The notes under the pieces are model-generated. The model had not been told where the DNA came from, did not search any database, and saw only the letters and a list, made by a program, of their open reading frames with translations. Position numbers and translations under genes: made by a program. From NCBI RefSeq assembly GCF_001517935.1, contig NZ_LOQF01000006.1, positions 1 through 64,000 of the forward strand: DNA of 64,000 bases, given 5' to 3'. Below, piece by piece: positions 39,956 to 48,073 of this stretch. This DNA is from Sneathia sanguinegens (GTDB lineage: Bacteria; Fusobacteriota; Fusobacteriia; Fusobacteriales; Leptotrichiaceae). Numbering within the stretch: position 1 is the first letter of the stretch; every line of letters starts with the position of its first letter.

Positions 39956-40723
39956 CTACTTTTTAAGTTCAAATAGCTTAGTTGCTACCTGACTTGTTAT
40001 ATTAATTTCTATTCTTTTATCTATCTTGTCCTTTAATGTATTATATGCCAATTCTTCAGTATTATTATCAGAACTTAAATGAAGCAAAAATATTTTTTTT
40101 AAAATATTATTTGATATAGAAGACAAAAACTTTGTAGCTTCTTCATTAGAAATATGACCAACATTACTTTTAACTCTATTTTTTAATGTCCAAATATATG
40201 AACCATTCAATAGCATATCCAAATCATAATTACTTTCAAATGCTATAAAATCACTATCTAAACAAGCTTGTCTAACTATATTCGTTATTTTACCTATATC
40301 TGTAACATAGGCTAATTTCTTGTTAGCATGGTTAAAAGTATAGCCCAAATTATGTGCTGAATCATGCATAACATCAAAATTTTCAATTAAAATATTATCT
40401 AAGAATACTCGTCTATCCTCTAAAATTCTTATATTTTCCATATCTAATTTAAGTACTTTTTTTTGAATTTGTTTTAGTGAATCTTTATGTATATATATTG
40501 GTATATCAAATTTTCTTGATATAGTTCCAACGGCTTTCATATGATCACCATGATCATGGGTTATAAATATGGCATCTATTTGTTCTAATTCCCTATCTAT
40601 AGTTGCCAATTTTTCTCTTATTTTTTTCACACTATAACCAACATCTACCAAAAATTTTTTTCCACCGATTTCAATATAACTACAATTCCCTGCACTTCCA
40701 CTACCTAACACTGATAATTTCAA
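39956..40723 (-). CDS. YycJ/WalJ-type MBL-fold hydrolase
   Basis: MBL-fold protein of 255 residues starting MKLSVLGSGSAGNCSYIEIGGKKFLVDVG. The metal motif THDHGDHMKAV is near residues 54-64, followed by MHDSAHNLGYTF, and ITDIG-like YVTDIGKIT. The late FESNYD and HISNEEATKFL motifs match YycJ/WalJ, which in Gram-positive bacteria is linked to the WalKR system and to DNA double-strand break repair exonuclease activity. No WalKR genes lie near. The start is a TTG at 40721-40723; the overlap with a small membrane peptide upstream may help initiation. Confidence 0.88.
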   Translation of the reverse strand: MKLSVLGSGSAGNCSYIEIGGKKFLVDVGYSVKKIREKLATIDRELEQIDAIFITHDHGDHMKAVGTISRKFDIPIYIHKDSLKQIQKKVLKLDMENIRILEDRRVFLDNILIENFDVMHDSAHNLGYTFNHANKKLAYVTDIGKITNIVRQACLDSDFIAFESNYDLDMLLNGSYIWTLKNRVKSNVGHISNEEATKFLSSISNNILKKIFLLHLSSDNNTEELAYNTLKDKIDKRIEINITSQVATKLFELKK

Positions 40724-40811
40724 CTTTTTTCATTTCCTTTTCAATCACATTTATTGATATATTATACATTAAAGCTACTAGAAATATAAAAAATATTATT
40801 TTTTTTATCAT
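40701..40811 (-). CDS. Putative 36-residue single-pass membrane peptide
   Basis: A short open frame begins with an ATG overlapping the yqeH stop (ATGA, 40808-40811) and ends with TAG inside the first codons of the YycJ-type gene. The predicted peptide has a basic start (MIKK), one hydrophobic helix (IIFFIFLVALMYNI) and a charged tail (EKEMKKVEIISVR). The coupled start and the otherwise unexplained 84-base gap between the two genes are the main support. I know no family for it. It could equally be an untranslated spacer with chance coding; alternatively it may ensure translation of the downstream TTG-start gene. Confidence 0.45.
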   Translation of the reverse strand: MIKKIIFFIFLVALMYNISINVIEKEMKKVEIISVR

Positions 40812-41926
40812 AAAATATCATCTTGCCTTTTATTAGCAAATTTCATACTTTCCCTAACACAGATACCTAATTTTTTGGGATATGTTATATCTAACTCTAA
40901 TCTAGCATCAGTTTCTAAAAAACCTAAACCTTGTATATCCAAACTATCTATTTTTGTTAAACTTATACTCTCAGTTACAAATTCTTGTTCCAAATATTTT
41001 TTTCTTTCTTCCTTAGTAAAAAAATCAAAAAAATCTCCTTCAAGCAAAGTTTTAATTTTTTTCTCATTTGATACATGTATTTGTACATTTTTAGAACAAA
41101 GCACCCTGATTTTTGCCTTATTTTTTACCTTTAAATAGAGCAAACTATCAAAGAATAAAATTTGGTTTTCATTTATAGTTAAATTAGTTTCTTTCAATTT
41201 TTTATTTGGCATTAGTAAAACTGCCTTAGCTGGATCTACTAATTCTGTAAGTCTATTCTCTGGGACTATACCCGGAGTATCAATAAAGGTAATTTTAATA
41301 TCTTTATATTTTATGGTTGTACTAATATTTTTTTTAGTCGTTCCTGAATATTTAGATGTAGTTAGTCTGTCACTTCCTATTAATCTGTTTAAAACACTAG
41401 ACTTTCCTACATTTGATGCACCTATAACACAAATTTTAAGCTCTTTTTTTGAACTCAAACTTTTTATTTTATGTAATATTCCCTTTATACCTTCATTTTT
41501 TTTAGATGAAACAAAGCAAAAACTTTGAGGGAATATATTATTTTCAATAATTTTTCTTCTAAACCAAGCAGATATTTCTACCAAGCTATAGTATTTTTCT
41601 AATAAGTCTATTTTATTTAAAACAACTATACTTTCTTTACTTTCCAAAAGGTCTAAAATTTCATGTTGCATAGAAGCTTCTATATCTGTAGCATCAAAAA
41701 TTGCAAGAATATAGTCTGCTTTTTTTATACTTTCCTTTACTATTCTAACATATTCTTGCTTATCACTCAATTCCTTAGGCACTTCTCCATAATTTTTAAG
41801 TCTAAAACACTGTCTACAAATTAAATTATCTCCTAATAAAAGCTTTTCAAAAGGGATATAAGCTTTTTTATTTTTATCTTCACTTTGTAAAACTTCTCCA
41901 CAACCTTTACAAATTTTTTTAATCAT
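40808..41926 (-). CDS. yqeH: Ribosome biogenesis GTPase YqeH-like
   Basis: Circularly permuted GTPase for 30S assembly. An N-terminal zinc finger (CKGCGEVL and CRQCFRLKNYGE) is followed by the permuted motifs: G4 NKIDLLEKY near residue 100, G5-like SSKKNEGI, G1 GASNVGKSSVLNRL near 173, G2/switch STTKKNISTT and G3 DTPGIVP near 213. The C-terminal domain (about 260-370) contains a TRAP-like beta segment. Length of 372 matches Bacillus YqeH. Starts within the end of the recombinase gene (8-base overlap), with GAAGGAG ahead. Confidence 0.95.
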   Translation of the reverse strand: MIKKICKGCGEVLQSEDKNKKAYIPFEKLLLGDNLICRQCFRLKNYGEVPKELSDKQEYVRIVKESIKKADYILAIFDATDIEASMQHEILDLLESKESIVVLNKIDLLEKYYSLVEISAWFRRKIIENNIFPQSFCFVSSKKNEGIKGILHKIKSLSSKKELKICVIGASNVGKSSVLNRLIGSDRLTTSKYSGTTKKNISTTIKYKDIKITFIDTPGIVPENRLTELVDPAKAVLLMPNKKLKETNLTINENQILFFDSLLYLKVKNKAKIRVLCSKNVQIHVSNEKKIKTLLEGDFFDFFTKEERKKYLEQEFVTESISLTKIDSLDIQGLGFLETDARLELDITYPKKLGICVRESMKFANKRQDDIL

Positions 41927-42827
41927 CTTTTTCTCCTTCTTTTGAAAATGGTCTTGTCTTCAAGTACATATCTCTTAATGCTTTCTTGCTAATATGTGTA
42001 TAAAATTGTGTTGTAGCTATAGTACTATGCCCTAATAATTCTTGAACATATCTAATATCTACGCCACTATTAAGTAATTCTGTAGCAAAAGTATGTCTAA
42101 ATACATGAGGTGTTAATTCCTTATTTATTCCACTTTTTTTTGCATAATTCTCTATAAGTCGTCTAAGAGATCTAGTAGTCAACCTACCACCTCTTGCATT
42201 TGCAAAAACTATATTTTTATCATATATCATCTTATCTTTTTTAGCCTGTATGTATTCAAGTAAATATTTTTTTGCAGTATTACTGAAAAAGGTAATTCTT
42301 TCCTTGTCCCCTTTACCAATAACCTTCAATTCTCTTTTTTCCATATCTATCATATATTCAGATAATTCTAGCAATTCTGCTGATCTTAAACCACTTGAGT
42401 ATAAGATTTCAACTATTGCTCTATCACGAAGCCCCAATATATTACTTGTATCTATACAAGCTCTAAGTTTGCTTATATCTTCTTTTTGTAAAAAATTAGG
42501 CAATTTATTTTCAAATTTTGGTGTATTAACATAAACTGCCTTATTTTCTTTAATAATATCATTTTTCACCAAATAATCAAAAAAACTTCTTATTGCTGAA
42601 ATTTTTCTATTGATACTTCTTTTAGAAGATTTACAACTAATACTTAAATAGGCAACAAAAGATCTCAAAGTTATTATTTCAACCTTTGAGAAATCATGTA
42701 TATTTTCATTTTCTTCTAAATACTCTATTAGTTGTCTTATATCATTTCTATATGATCTTATGGTATTATAGCTTTTTCCTAAAATTACTTCATTATAGTA
42801 CAAATAATCTTCTAAATTTTTTCTCAT
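41919..42827 (-). CDS. Tyrosine recombinase XerC/XerD-like
   Basis: Site-specific recombinase probably resolving chromosome dimers at dif with FtsK. N-terminal SAM-like core-binding domain (about 1-90: YNEVILGKSYNTIRSYRNDI) and C-terminal catalytic domain with Arg in SSGLRSAELLEL (about 149), Lys in GKGDKERITFF, HVFRHTFATELLNSGVDIRYVQELLGHS (His-Arg-His region near 243-270) and the nucleophile Tyr in TTQFYTH (about 279). All five catalytic positions are present. About 302 residues. I use the ATG at 42825-42827, overlapping the topA stop by one base (TGATG). Linkage to topA, dprA and yqeH is a housekeeping arrangement; it is not next to phage genes, so an integrase role is unlikely. Confidence 0.92.
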   Translation of the reverse strand: MRKNLEDYLYYNEVILGKSYNTIRSYRNDIRQLIEYLEENENIHDFSKVEIITLRSFVAYLSISCKSSKRSINRKISAIRSFFDYLVKNDIIKENKAVYVNTPKFENKLPNFLQKEDISKLRACIDTSNILGLRDRAIVEILYSSGLRSAELLELSEYMIDMEKRELKVIGKGDKERITFFSNTAKKYLLEYIQAKKDKMIYDKNIVFANARGGRLTTRSLRRLIENYAKKSGINKELTPHVFRHTFATELLNSGVDIRYVQELLGHSTIATTQFYTHISKKALRDMYLKTRPFSKEGEKDD

Positions 42828-45043
42828 CACTTACTCTTTTTTATATTTTTAATATTTTTACATTCAGGATAACCACTACAAGCTAAGAATTTTCCGAATC
42901 TTCCTTTTTTTATAATAAAAGGCTTAGAACATTTTTCACAAAGTCCTGCTTGCTTAATTAATCTTTCATTTTCTTCTTTTTCTTTTAAAATATATTGTGA
43001 AATATGCAAAAGTCCATCTTCTACTTTAATTTCACCTTTTTTTAATTTTGATCTAATTAAAGGACTTAATGTTAATCTCTTTTTATCTTCTGCATAGTTT
43101 TCACTTTCAAGATAGGCTCCAAATCTTCCAAGCTTTTGATAGAATTTAACTCCATCTTCTTCATAATCTGTTAAAGTCCCTTTTTTCTCTTCAATAAGCT
43201 TTTCAACTTTTTCCTTTACTTTTACATAGCCCTGTTTTATTTCTTCTTTAGGTACTTCAATTCCCTTAAGAGATATTTTTTCCTCTTCATTTGTTTCACT
43301 GATCAAATATTTTCCATATATTCCAGTTTTTAATAGCATTGGTTTTTTAGAACTATCTAATACATCTGTTAAAACTTTTAATTCCTTTAATTTACTAATA
43401 TCTTTTTCATATTTATCTATATCTTTTTCCAAAGAATTATAGTATTCTTTCAAAATTTTATGCCATTCTTTTTTACCATCAGCAATTTCATCTAATTCAT
43501 TTTCCATATTAGCTGTAAATTTTATATTCATAATATTTTTAAAATGTTCTTCTAATTCTTCTTTTACATCATAACCTAAATTTGTAGGCACTAATTTTTT
43601 ATCCTCTAATATTACATACTCTCTTGTTAAAAGAGTATCTATTATACTTGCATATGTTGATGGTCTTCCTATACCTTCTGTTTCTAATTTCTTTATAATA
43701 GTTGCTTCTGTATATCTTGCTGGAGCTTTCGTAATTCCATCTTTTGTCAAAATCTTATCTATTTCTAATTTATCATTTTCTTTAATATCTGGTAAATCTT
43801 GAGTTATTATATCTTCTTGTGATTTTTGATATTTATAATATCCATCAAATGTTATTTTATTAACTGTACCTGAAAATTCTAAATTAGCTTCATTAGCTAT
43901 TATATGTAATTGATCATATTTCACAGCAGCTATTTGTGAAGTTATAAATCTACGCCAAATAAGGTTATATAACTTATTTTGATCTTTAGATAAGTAGCCT
44001 GATATTTTATCAGGTTCTAATTTCATATATGACGGTCTTATACCTTCATGTGCATCTTGAGCATTTTTATCTTTTGAAAAATACTTTCCTACGTATTCCT
44101 TACCCAAATTTTGCTCTATGTATTTTGCTGCTTGTTCTTGTGCTTCTTTTGAAACTCTAGTTGAGTCTGTTCTCATATAAGTAATTAAACCCTTAGTTTG
44201 CCCTGCTATTTCTAAACCTTCATATAATTGTTGAGCAATTCTCATTGTTTTAGATGCAGAAAAACCTAAATATGAGGCTGCTAATTGTTGCATTGTACTT
44301 GTTTTAAAAACTAAAGGTGGTCTTTGTGTTTTCTTTTTGATATCTACTTTTGTAGCTAAAATATATTCTGGCAACTTCAATTCAAAAGTTTCATCAAATA
44401 TCTTATCAACTTTTTCTCCATCAATTTTACTAAGTTTCAATTCTATATTATTTTTCAGTAAAACACTAAACTCTCTGTATTTTTTAGGTACAAAAGATTT
44501 TATTTCATCTTCTAAATCACATATTATTTTTAAAGTAACTGATTGAACTCTTCCAGCACTAGCATTTCTATTAATAGTTTTCCAAAGTAGGGGACTTATC
44601 TTATATCCCACTATTCTATCAAGCAATCTTCTTGTTTGTTGTGCATCTACCAAATTAATATCTATTTCTCTAGGTTTTTTTATAGCATTTTTTATAGCTG
44701 TAGCTGTTATTTCATTAAATACTATTCTTTTCATTTTTTCTGGCAATTTTATATAGTTGGATATATGCCAAGCTATTGCTTCTCCTTCTCTATCCAAATC
44801 GGAAGCAAGATATACTATATCTGAACTCTTTGCCTTAGTTTTTAATTTCTTTAAAAGTTCACCTTTACCTTTTATTGTTTTATACTTAGGTATAAATCCA
44901 TTTTCTATGTCTATTCCTAATGTTGATTTTGGTAAATCTACTACATGTCCATAAGAAGCTTGAACTTCATAATTCTTTCCTAATATTTTTTCAATAGTCT
45001 TTGCTTTAGATGGTGATTCAACTATTACCAAAAATTTTTTCAC
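42827..45043 (-). CDS. topA: DNA topoisomerase I
   Basis: Type IA topoisomerase relaxing negative supercoils. TOPRIM domain at the start (FLVIVESPSKAKTIEKIL, then YLASDLDREGEAIAWHI with the acidic triad), QQTRRLLDRIVGYKISPLLW, the active-site region GLITYMRTDSTRVS (Tyr near 300), and EGIRPS. The C-terminal part has one four-Cys zinc ribbon (CEKCSKPFIIKKGRFGKFLACSGYPEC) instead of three, which makes it a 738-residue short form. The start is a GTG (45041-45043) with GGAGGG in front; a longer reading into dprA is rejected. It overlaps the 3' end of dprA by 26 bases. Confidence 0.96.
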   Translation of the reverse strand: MKKFLVIVESPSKAKTIEKILGKNYEVQASYGHVVDLPKSTLGIDIENGFIPKYKTIKGKGELLKKLKTKAKSSDIVYLASDLDREGEAIAWHISNYIKLPEKMKRIVFNEITATAIKNAIKKPREIDINLVDAQQTRRLLDRIVGYKISPLLWKTINRNASAGRVQSVTLKIICDLEDEIKSFVPKKYREFSVLLKNNIELKLSKIDGEKVDKIFDETFELKLPEYILATKVDIKKKTQRPPLVFKTSTMQQLAASYLGFSASKTMRIAQQLYEGLEIAGQTKGLITYMRTDSTRVSKEAQEQAAKYIEQNLGKEYVGKYFSKDKNAQDAHEGIRPSYMKLEPDKISGYLSKDQNKLYNLIWRRFITSQIAAVKYDQLHIIANEANLEFSGTVNKITFDGYYKYQKSQEDIITQDLPDIKENDKLEIDKILTKDGITKAPARYTEATIIKKLETEGIGRPSTYASIIDTLLTREYVILEDKKLVPTNLGYDVKEELEEHFKNIMNIKFTANMENELDEIADGKKEWHKILKEYYNSLEKDIDKYEKDISKLKELKVLTDVLDSSKKPMLLKTGIYGKYLISETNEEEKISLKGIEVPKEEIKQGYVKVKEKVEKLIEEKKGTLTDYEEDGVKFYQKLGRFGAYLESENYAEDKKRLTLSPLIRSKLKKGEIKVEDGLLHISQYILKEKEENERLIKQAGLCEKCSKPFIIKKGRFGKFLACSGYPECKNIKNIKKSK

Positions 45044-45863
45044 TTTTTTCCCTCCAGCAATATTCATATGCAATATCACTTGCATTTAAAACTAATTTAG
45101 CCTCATTTTTCATTATTAAATTATTACAACCTTCGAAAGATTTATCAAAAATACTACCCGGACTTGCATATATTTCTTTATTATATAAACCTGCAAGCTT
45201 TGCTGTAATTAATGAACCTCCTGATTTATATGACTGTGGTATATATACCAAATTAGAAATAGCTGCAATTATTCTATTTCTAATAACAAAATTATACTTC
45301 TGTAAGACTTCTCCTTTTCTAAATTCAGAAATTAAAGTCCCTCTTCTTTCAATTTCATCTTTTAATTTTTTATTTTCTAAAGGATAACAATCATAAATAC
45401 TTGTGGGCAATACTGCAATAGTATGTATATTATTTTCTAATGAAGCTTTATGAGCAATAGTATCAATTCCCTTTGCCAAGCCACTAATTATACTTATATT
45501 TTCATATTTAGAAAGCCCCTTTATTATATGCCTACAAGTTTTTTCACCTAAATTAGTATATTTTCTTGTTCCTACTACAGCTACTCGCCAATTAGCAGGT
45601 AATTTTTTCCCTTTTAAGAATAAAAATGTAGGAAAATCTTCAATTTGCCTAAGAAAGTCTGGATATTCATCATCATAATATGAAATAATTCGTAAATCCT
45701 TATCGCTATTTTCATATTCTCTACATTTTTCTATTTTTCTTTTTATTTCATCATTTAATTTATCAAAGTTATTATATACACTTTCTATTGTAGTGTATGT
45801 TTTCATTAATTTTCTTATTTGTGAATTTTTCAATTCTGTGTTTAATAAACACGACCAATCCAT
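45018..45863 (-). CDS. dprA: DNA processing protein DprA (Smf)
   Basis: Loads RecA on incoming single-stranded DNA during transformation. The Rossmann-like core shows VAVVGTRKYTNLGEK (near residue 88), ISIISGLAKGIDTIAHKASLENN, IAVLPTSIYDCYPLENKKL, SEFRKGEVLQKYNFVIRNRIIAAIS and PQSYKSGGSLITAKLAG, ending in PGSIFDKSFEGCNNLI. It has 281 residues, without the C-terminal winged helix of longer DprA. AAAGGAG precedes the ATG. Together with the ComEC-like protein and pseudopilin elsewhere in the window it argues for natural competence; dprA-topA-xer linkage is common. Confidence 0.95.
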   Translation of the reverse strand: MDWSCLLNTELKNSQIRKLMKTYTTIESVYNNFDKLNDEIKRKIEKCREYENSDKDLRIISYYDDEYPDFLRQIEDFPTFLFLKGKKLPANWRVAVVGTRKYTNLGEKTCRHIIKGLSKYENISIISGLAKGIDTIAHKASLENNIHTIAVLPTSIYDCYPLENKKLKDEIERRGTLISEFRKGEVLQKYNFVIRNRIIAAISNLVYIPQSYKSGGSLITAKLAGLYNKEIYASPGSIFDKSFEGCNNLIMKNEAKLVLNASDIAYEYCWREKSEKIFGNS

Positions 45864-45873
45864 AGCACTCCTT

Positions 45874-46602
45874 TTAAATTGAGCTTAAAACATGGATATC
45901 TTCTTGTATTCTTCTTGAATTATCATAATTTGCGTATGTTTTTAAGTATTTCAAGGCTTGAGAAAATTTACCTTTTCCCTTATATGCCATTGCTAAACCT
46001 AAATATGACTTTGCATGTGATGAATTAACATTCAAAATATTGTTATATAGCTTAATTGCTTGATCATATCTTCCTATCATTCTAGCTGTTGTTGCTGCTA
46101 AATATATATTTTTTATATTTCTACTTCTATCTCTTAATGCCAAATTCATTGCATGTTCATATAGACCTTCCTTGATATATAGCATAGCTAATGAATGAAT
46201 TGCTTCTGAATTACCCGTTGAAACAACTTGTTGTTCATATTTCTTATATTTTTCAAATTTTGCAGCATCAGCTACATGTTCTGCTGGTAAGCCCGGTAAA
46301 GTTCCAGAATCCTTAGTAGTTAATTCATCATTCTCTTGTACTTCTACATCTGAGGCCCCTAAATTATTTAAAACATCTGCTGATGTATTCTTAATTTTTT
46401 CCTTTATTTCATTCACAACTGCTTCTATTGCTTTTTTATCATCATCTGAAATAGCCTTTTTCATAGCTTCTTTACTTTTTGATAAAGCTCCATTGTAGTC
46501 TTTATTTTGTAAATCCTTATCTATATTTTGTAAATCAGTAATTATATCTGCAAATACTATTGATGCAAGACTTATTAGCAAAACTACTATAGATTTTTTC
46601 AT
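45874..46602 (-). CDS. Secreted tetratricopeptide-repeat protein
   Basis: N-terminal signal peptide (MKKSIVVLLISLASIVFA) and a 242-residue chain. Residues about 22-70 are a helical, Lys/Asp-rich segment; after a short low-complexity region (NELTTKDSGTLPGLPAEH) at least three TPR units follow from about 125: GNSEAIHSLAMLYIKEGLYEHAMNLAL, IYLAATTARMIGRYDQAIKLYNNIL and SYLGLAMAYKGKGKFSQALKYLKTYA. TPRs build protein-protein scaffolds, so a periplasmic adaptor role is likely, with partner unknown. AGGAGG lies before the ATG. It is the second gene after asnS. Confidence 0.85.
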   Translation of the reverse strand: MKKSIVVLLISLASIVFADIITDLQNIDKDLQNKDYNGALSKSKEAMKKAISDDDKKAIEAVVNEIKEKIKNTSADVLNNLGASDVEVQENDELTTKDSGTLPGLPAEHVADAAKFEKYKKYEQQVVSTGNSEAIHSLAMLYIKEGLYEHAMNLALRDRSRNIKNIYLAATTARMIGRYDQAIKLYNNILNVNSSHAKSYLGLAMAYKGKGKFSQALKYLKTYANYDNSRRIQEDIHVLSSI

Positions 46603-46610
46603 AGTCCCTC

Positions 46611-47978
46611 CTAATATTCAAGAGATTTTGTTGTTCTTGGAAATGGCAATACATCTCTTATATTTTCAATACCTGTTACATACATTAACATTCTTTCAAA
46701 TCCTAAACCAAAACCTGAATGTGGAACTGAACCATATTTTCTTAATTCAAGATACCATTCATAATTATCCATATTCAACCCTTTTTGCTTTATAACTTCC
46801 ATTAATTTATCATAGTCATCTTCTCTTTGACTACCACCAACTATTTCTCCTATACCTGGTGCAAGTAAATCAACGGCTCTAACTGTCTTTTTATCTTCAT
46901 TTAATTTCATATAAAATGCTTTAATATCTTTTGGATAGTCTGTAACAAAGACTGGTTTTTTGAATATTTTTTCTGCCAAATATCTTTCATGTTCTGTTTT
47001 AAGATCCATTCCCCATTCTACAGGAATTTCAAATTTTTGTTTAGAATCTTTTAATAATTTTATAGCTTCTGTATATGTTACTCTTGCAAAACCACTTTCT
47101 ACTATGTTAGTTAACTTATCTATAAGTCCTTTTTGAATAAATGAATTAAAAAATTCCATTTCTTCTTTTGCATTAGTTAATACATATTGAATTATATACT
47201 TTATCATATCTTCTATAATATCTAAAGTAACATTCAAATCTGCAAAAGCTATTTCAGGTTCTATCATCCAAAATTCTGCAGCATGTTTTTTTGTATTTGA
47301 TTCTTCTGCTCTAAATGTTGGTCCAAAAGTATATGTATTTTTAAAAGCTGTTGCAAAAGCCTCAACATGTAATTGCCCTGTTACTGTAAGATATGCAGGT
47401 TTTGCAAAAAAATCTTCCTTATAGTCTACCTTCTTTAAATTATTCAAATTTAATGTAGTTACTTGAAACATTTCTCCTGCACCTTCAGCATCTGTACCTG
47501 TTATTAAAGGTGTTTGAACATAAACAAAGTTTCTTTCTTGGAAAAATTTATGTATTGCATAAGATAAAAGTGATCTAACTCTAAATACAGCATTAAATGT
47601 ATTAGTTCTAGGTCTTAGATGAGCAATAGTTCTTAAAAATTCAACACTATGTCTTTTATTTTGTAAAGGATATTTTTCATCGCAAGCATTATATACACTA
47701 ATCTTATTTGCCTTTATTTCATAATCTTGACCACTACCTATTGATTTTACAACTGTTCCTTCTACTTTAATTGATGAATATACATTTAATTTTGCAATTT
47801 CAGAAAAATTATCTAATGTTTCATCATACACTACTTGTATACCTTTAAAATTAGTCCCATCATTAAATTCAATAAAACCAAAATTCTTTTGATCTCTATT
47901 TTTCTTTATCCAACCAGATAATTCTACATTTTTGTCTAAGTACTTATCTATCTCTTTTAAAAGTAATCTTAATTCCAT
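46611..47978 (-). CDS. asnS: Asparaginyl-tRNA synthetase
   Basis: Class IIb aminoacyl-tRNA synthetase. An OB-fold anticodon-binding domain (about 15-100: [25 protein letters not shown]) precedes the catalytic core with motif 1 near 110-150 ([15 protein letters not shown]), motif 2 [26 protein letters not shown] (about 205-230) and motif 3 [16 protein letters not shown] (about 415-430). The motif 2 sequence and absence of an aspartyl-type insertion point to AsnRS. I start at the ATG at 47976-47978 (GAGGAG six bases before), not at an ATG six codons earlier, which overlaps the site. First gene of the operon. Confidence 0.95.
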   Translation of the reverse strand: MELRLLLKEIDKYLDKNVELSGWIKKNRDQKNFGFIEFNDGTNFKGIQVVYDETLDNFSEIAKLNVYSSIKVEGTVVKSIGSGQDYEIKANKISVYNACDEKYPLQNKRHSVEFLRTIAHLRPRTNTFNAVFRVRSLLSYAIHKFFQERNFVYVQTPLITGTDAEGAGEMFQVTTLNLNNLKKVDYKEDFFAKPAYLTVTGQLHVEAFATAFKNTYTFGPTFRAEESNTKKHAAEFWMIEPEIAFADLNVTLDIIEDMIKYIIQYVLTNAKEEMEFFNSFIQKGLIDKLTNIVESGFARVTYTEAIKLLKDSKQKFEIPVEWGMDLKTEHERYLAEKIFKKPVFVTDYPKDIKAFYMKLNEDKKTVRAVDLLAPGIGEIVGGSQREDDYDKLMEVIKQKGLNMDNYEWYLELRKYGSVPHSGFGLGFERMLMYVTGIENIRDVLPFPRTTKSLEY

Positions 47979-48009
47979 ATCTATCTCCTCATTCATCTTC
48001 TTAAAATTG

Positions 48010-48038
48010 ATTATAGCATATTTTGAAATTTCCTACAA
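48010..48038 (-). promoter_or_regulatory. Promoter of the asnS operon
   Basis: Minus-strand TTGTAG (48033-48038), 17 bases, TATAAT (48010-48015) preceded by TGC, an extended -10. It initiates about 25 bases before the asnS start. The operon appears to run unbroken to efp. Confidence 0.75.
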
Positions 48039-48041
48039 TAA

Positions 48042-48070
48042 AAAGCCTCTAGGTTTAACCTAAAGGCTTT
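48042..48070 (-). terminator. Terminator of the Mg2+ ATPase operon
   Basis: AAAGCCTCTAGGT / ACCTAAAGGCTTT inverted repeat with one mismatch and a three-base loop, then five T on the minus strand (with one A break after). It starts four bases past the stop at 48074. Confidence 0.85.
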
Positions 48071-48073
48071 ATG

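Noticed and set aside
41919-42827. Tyrosine recombinase as a mobile-element integrase
   Set aside because: It is embedded and overlapping in a housekeeping operon, with Xer length and motifs, and no attachment repeats or cargo.
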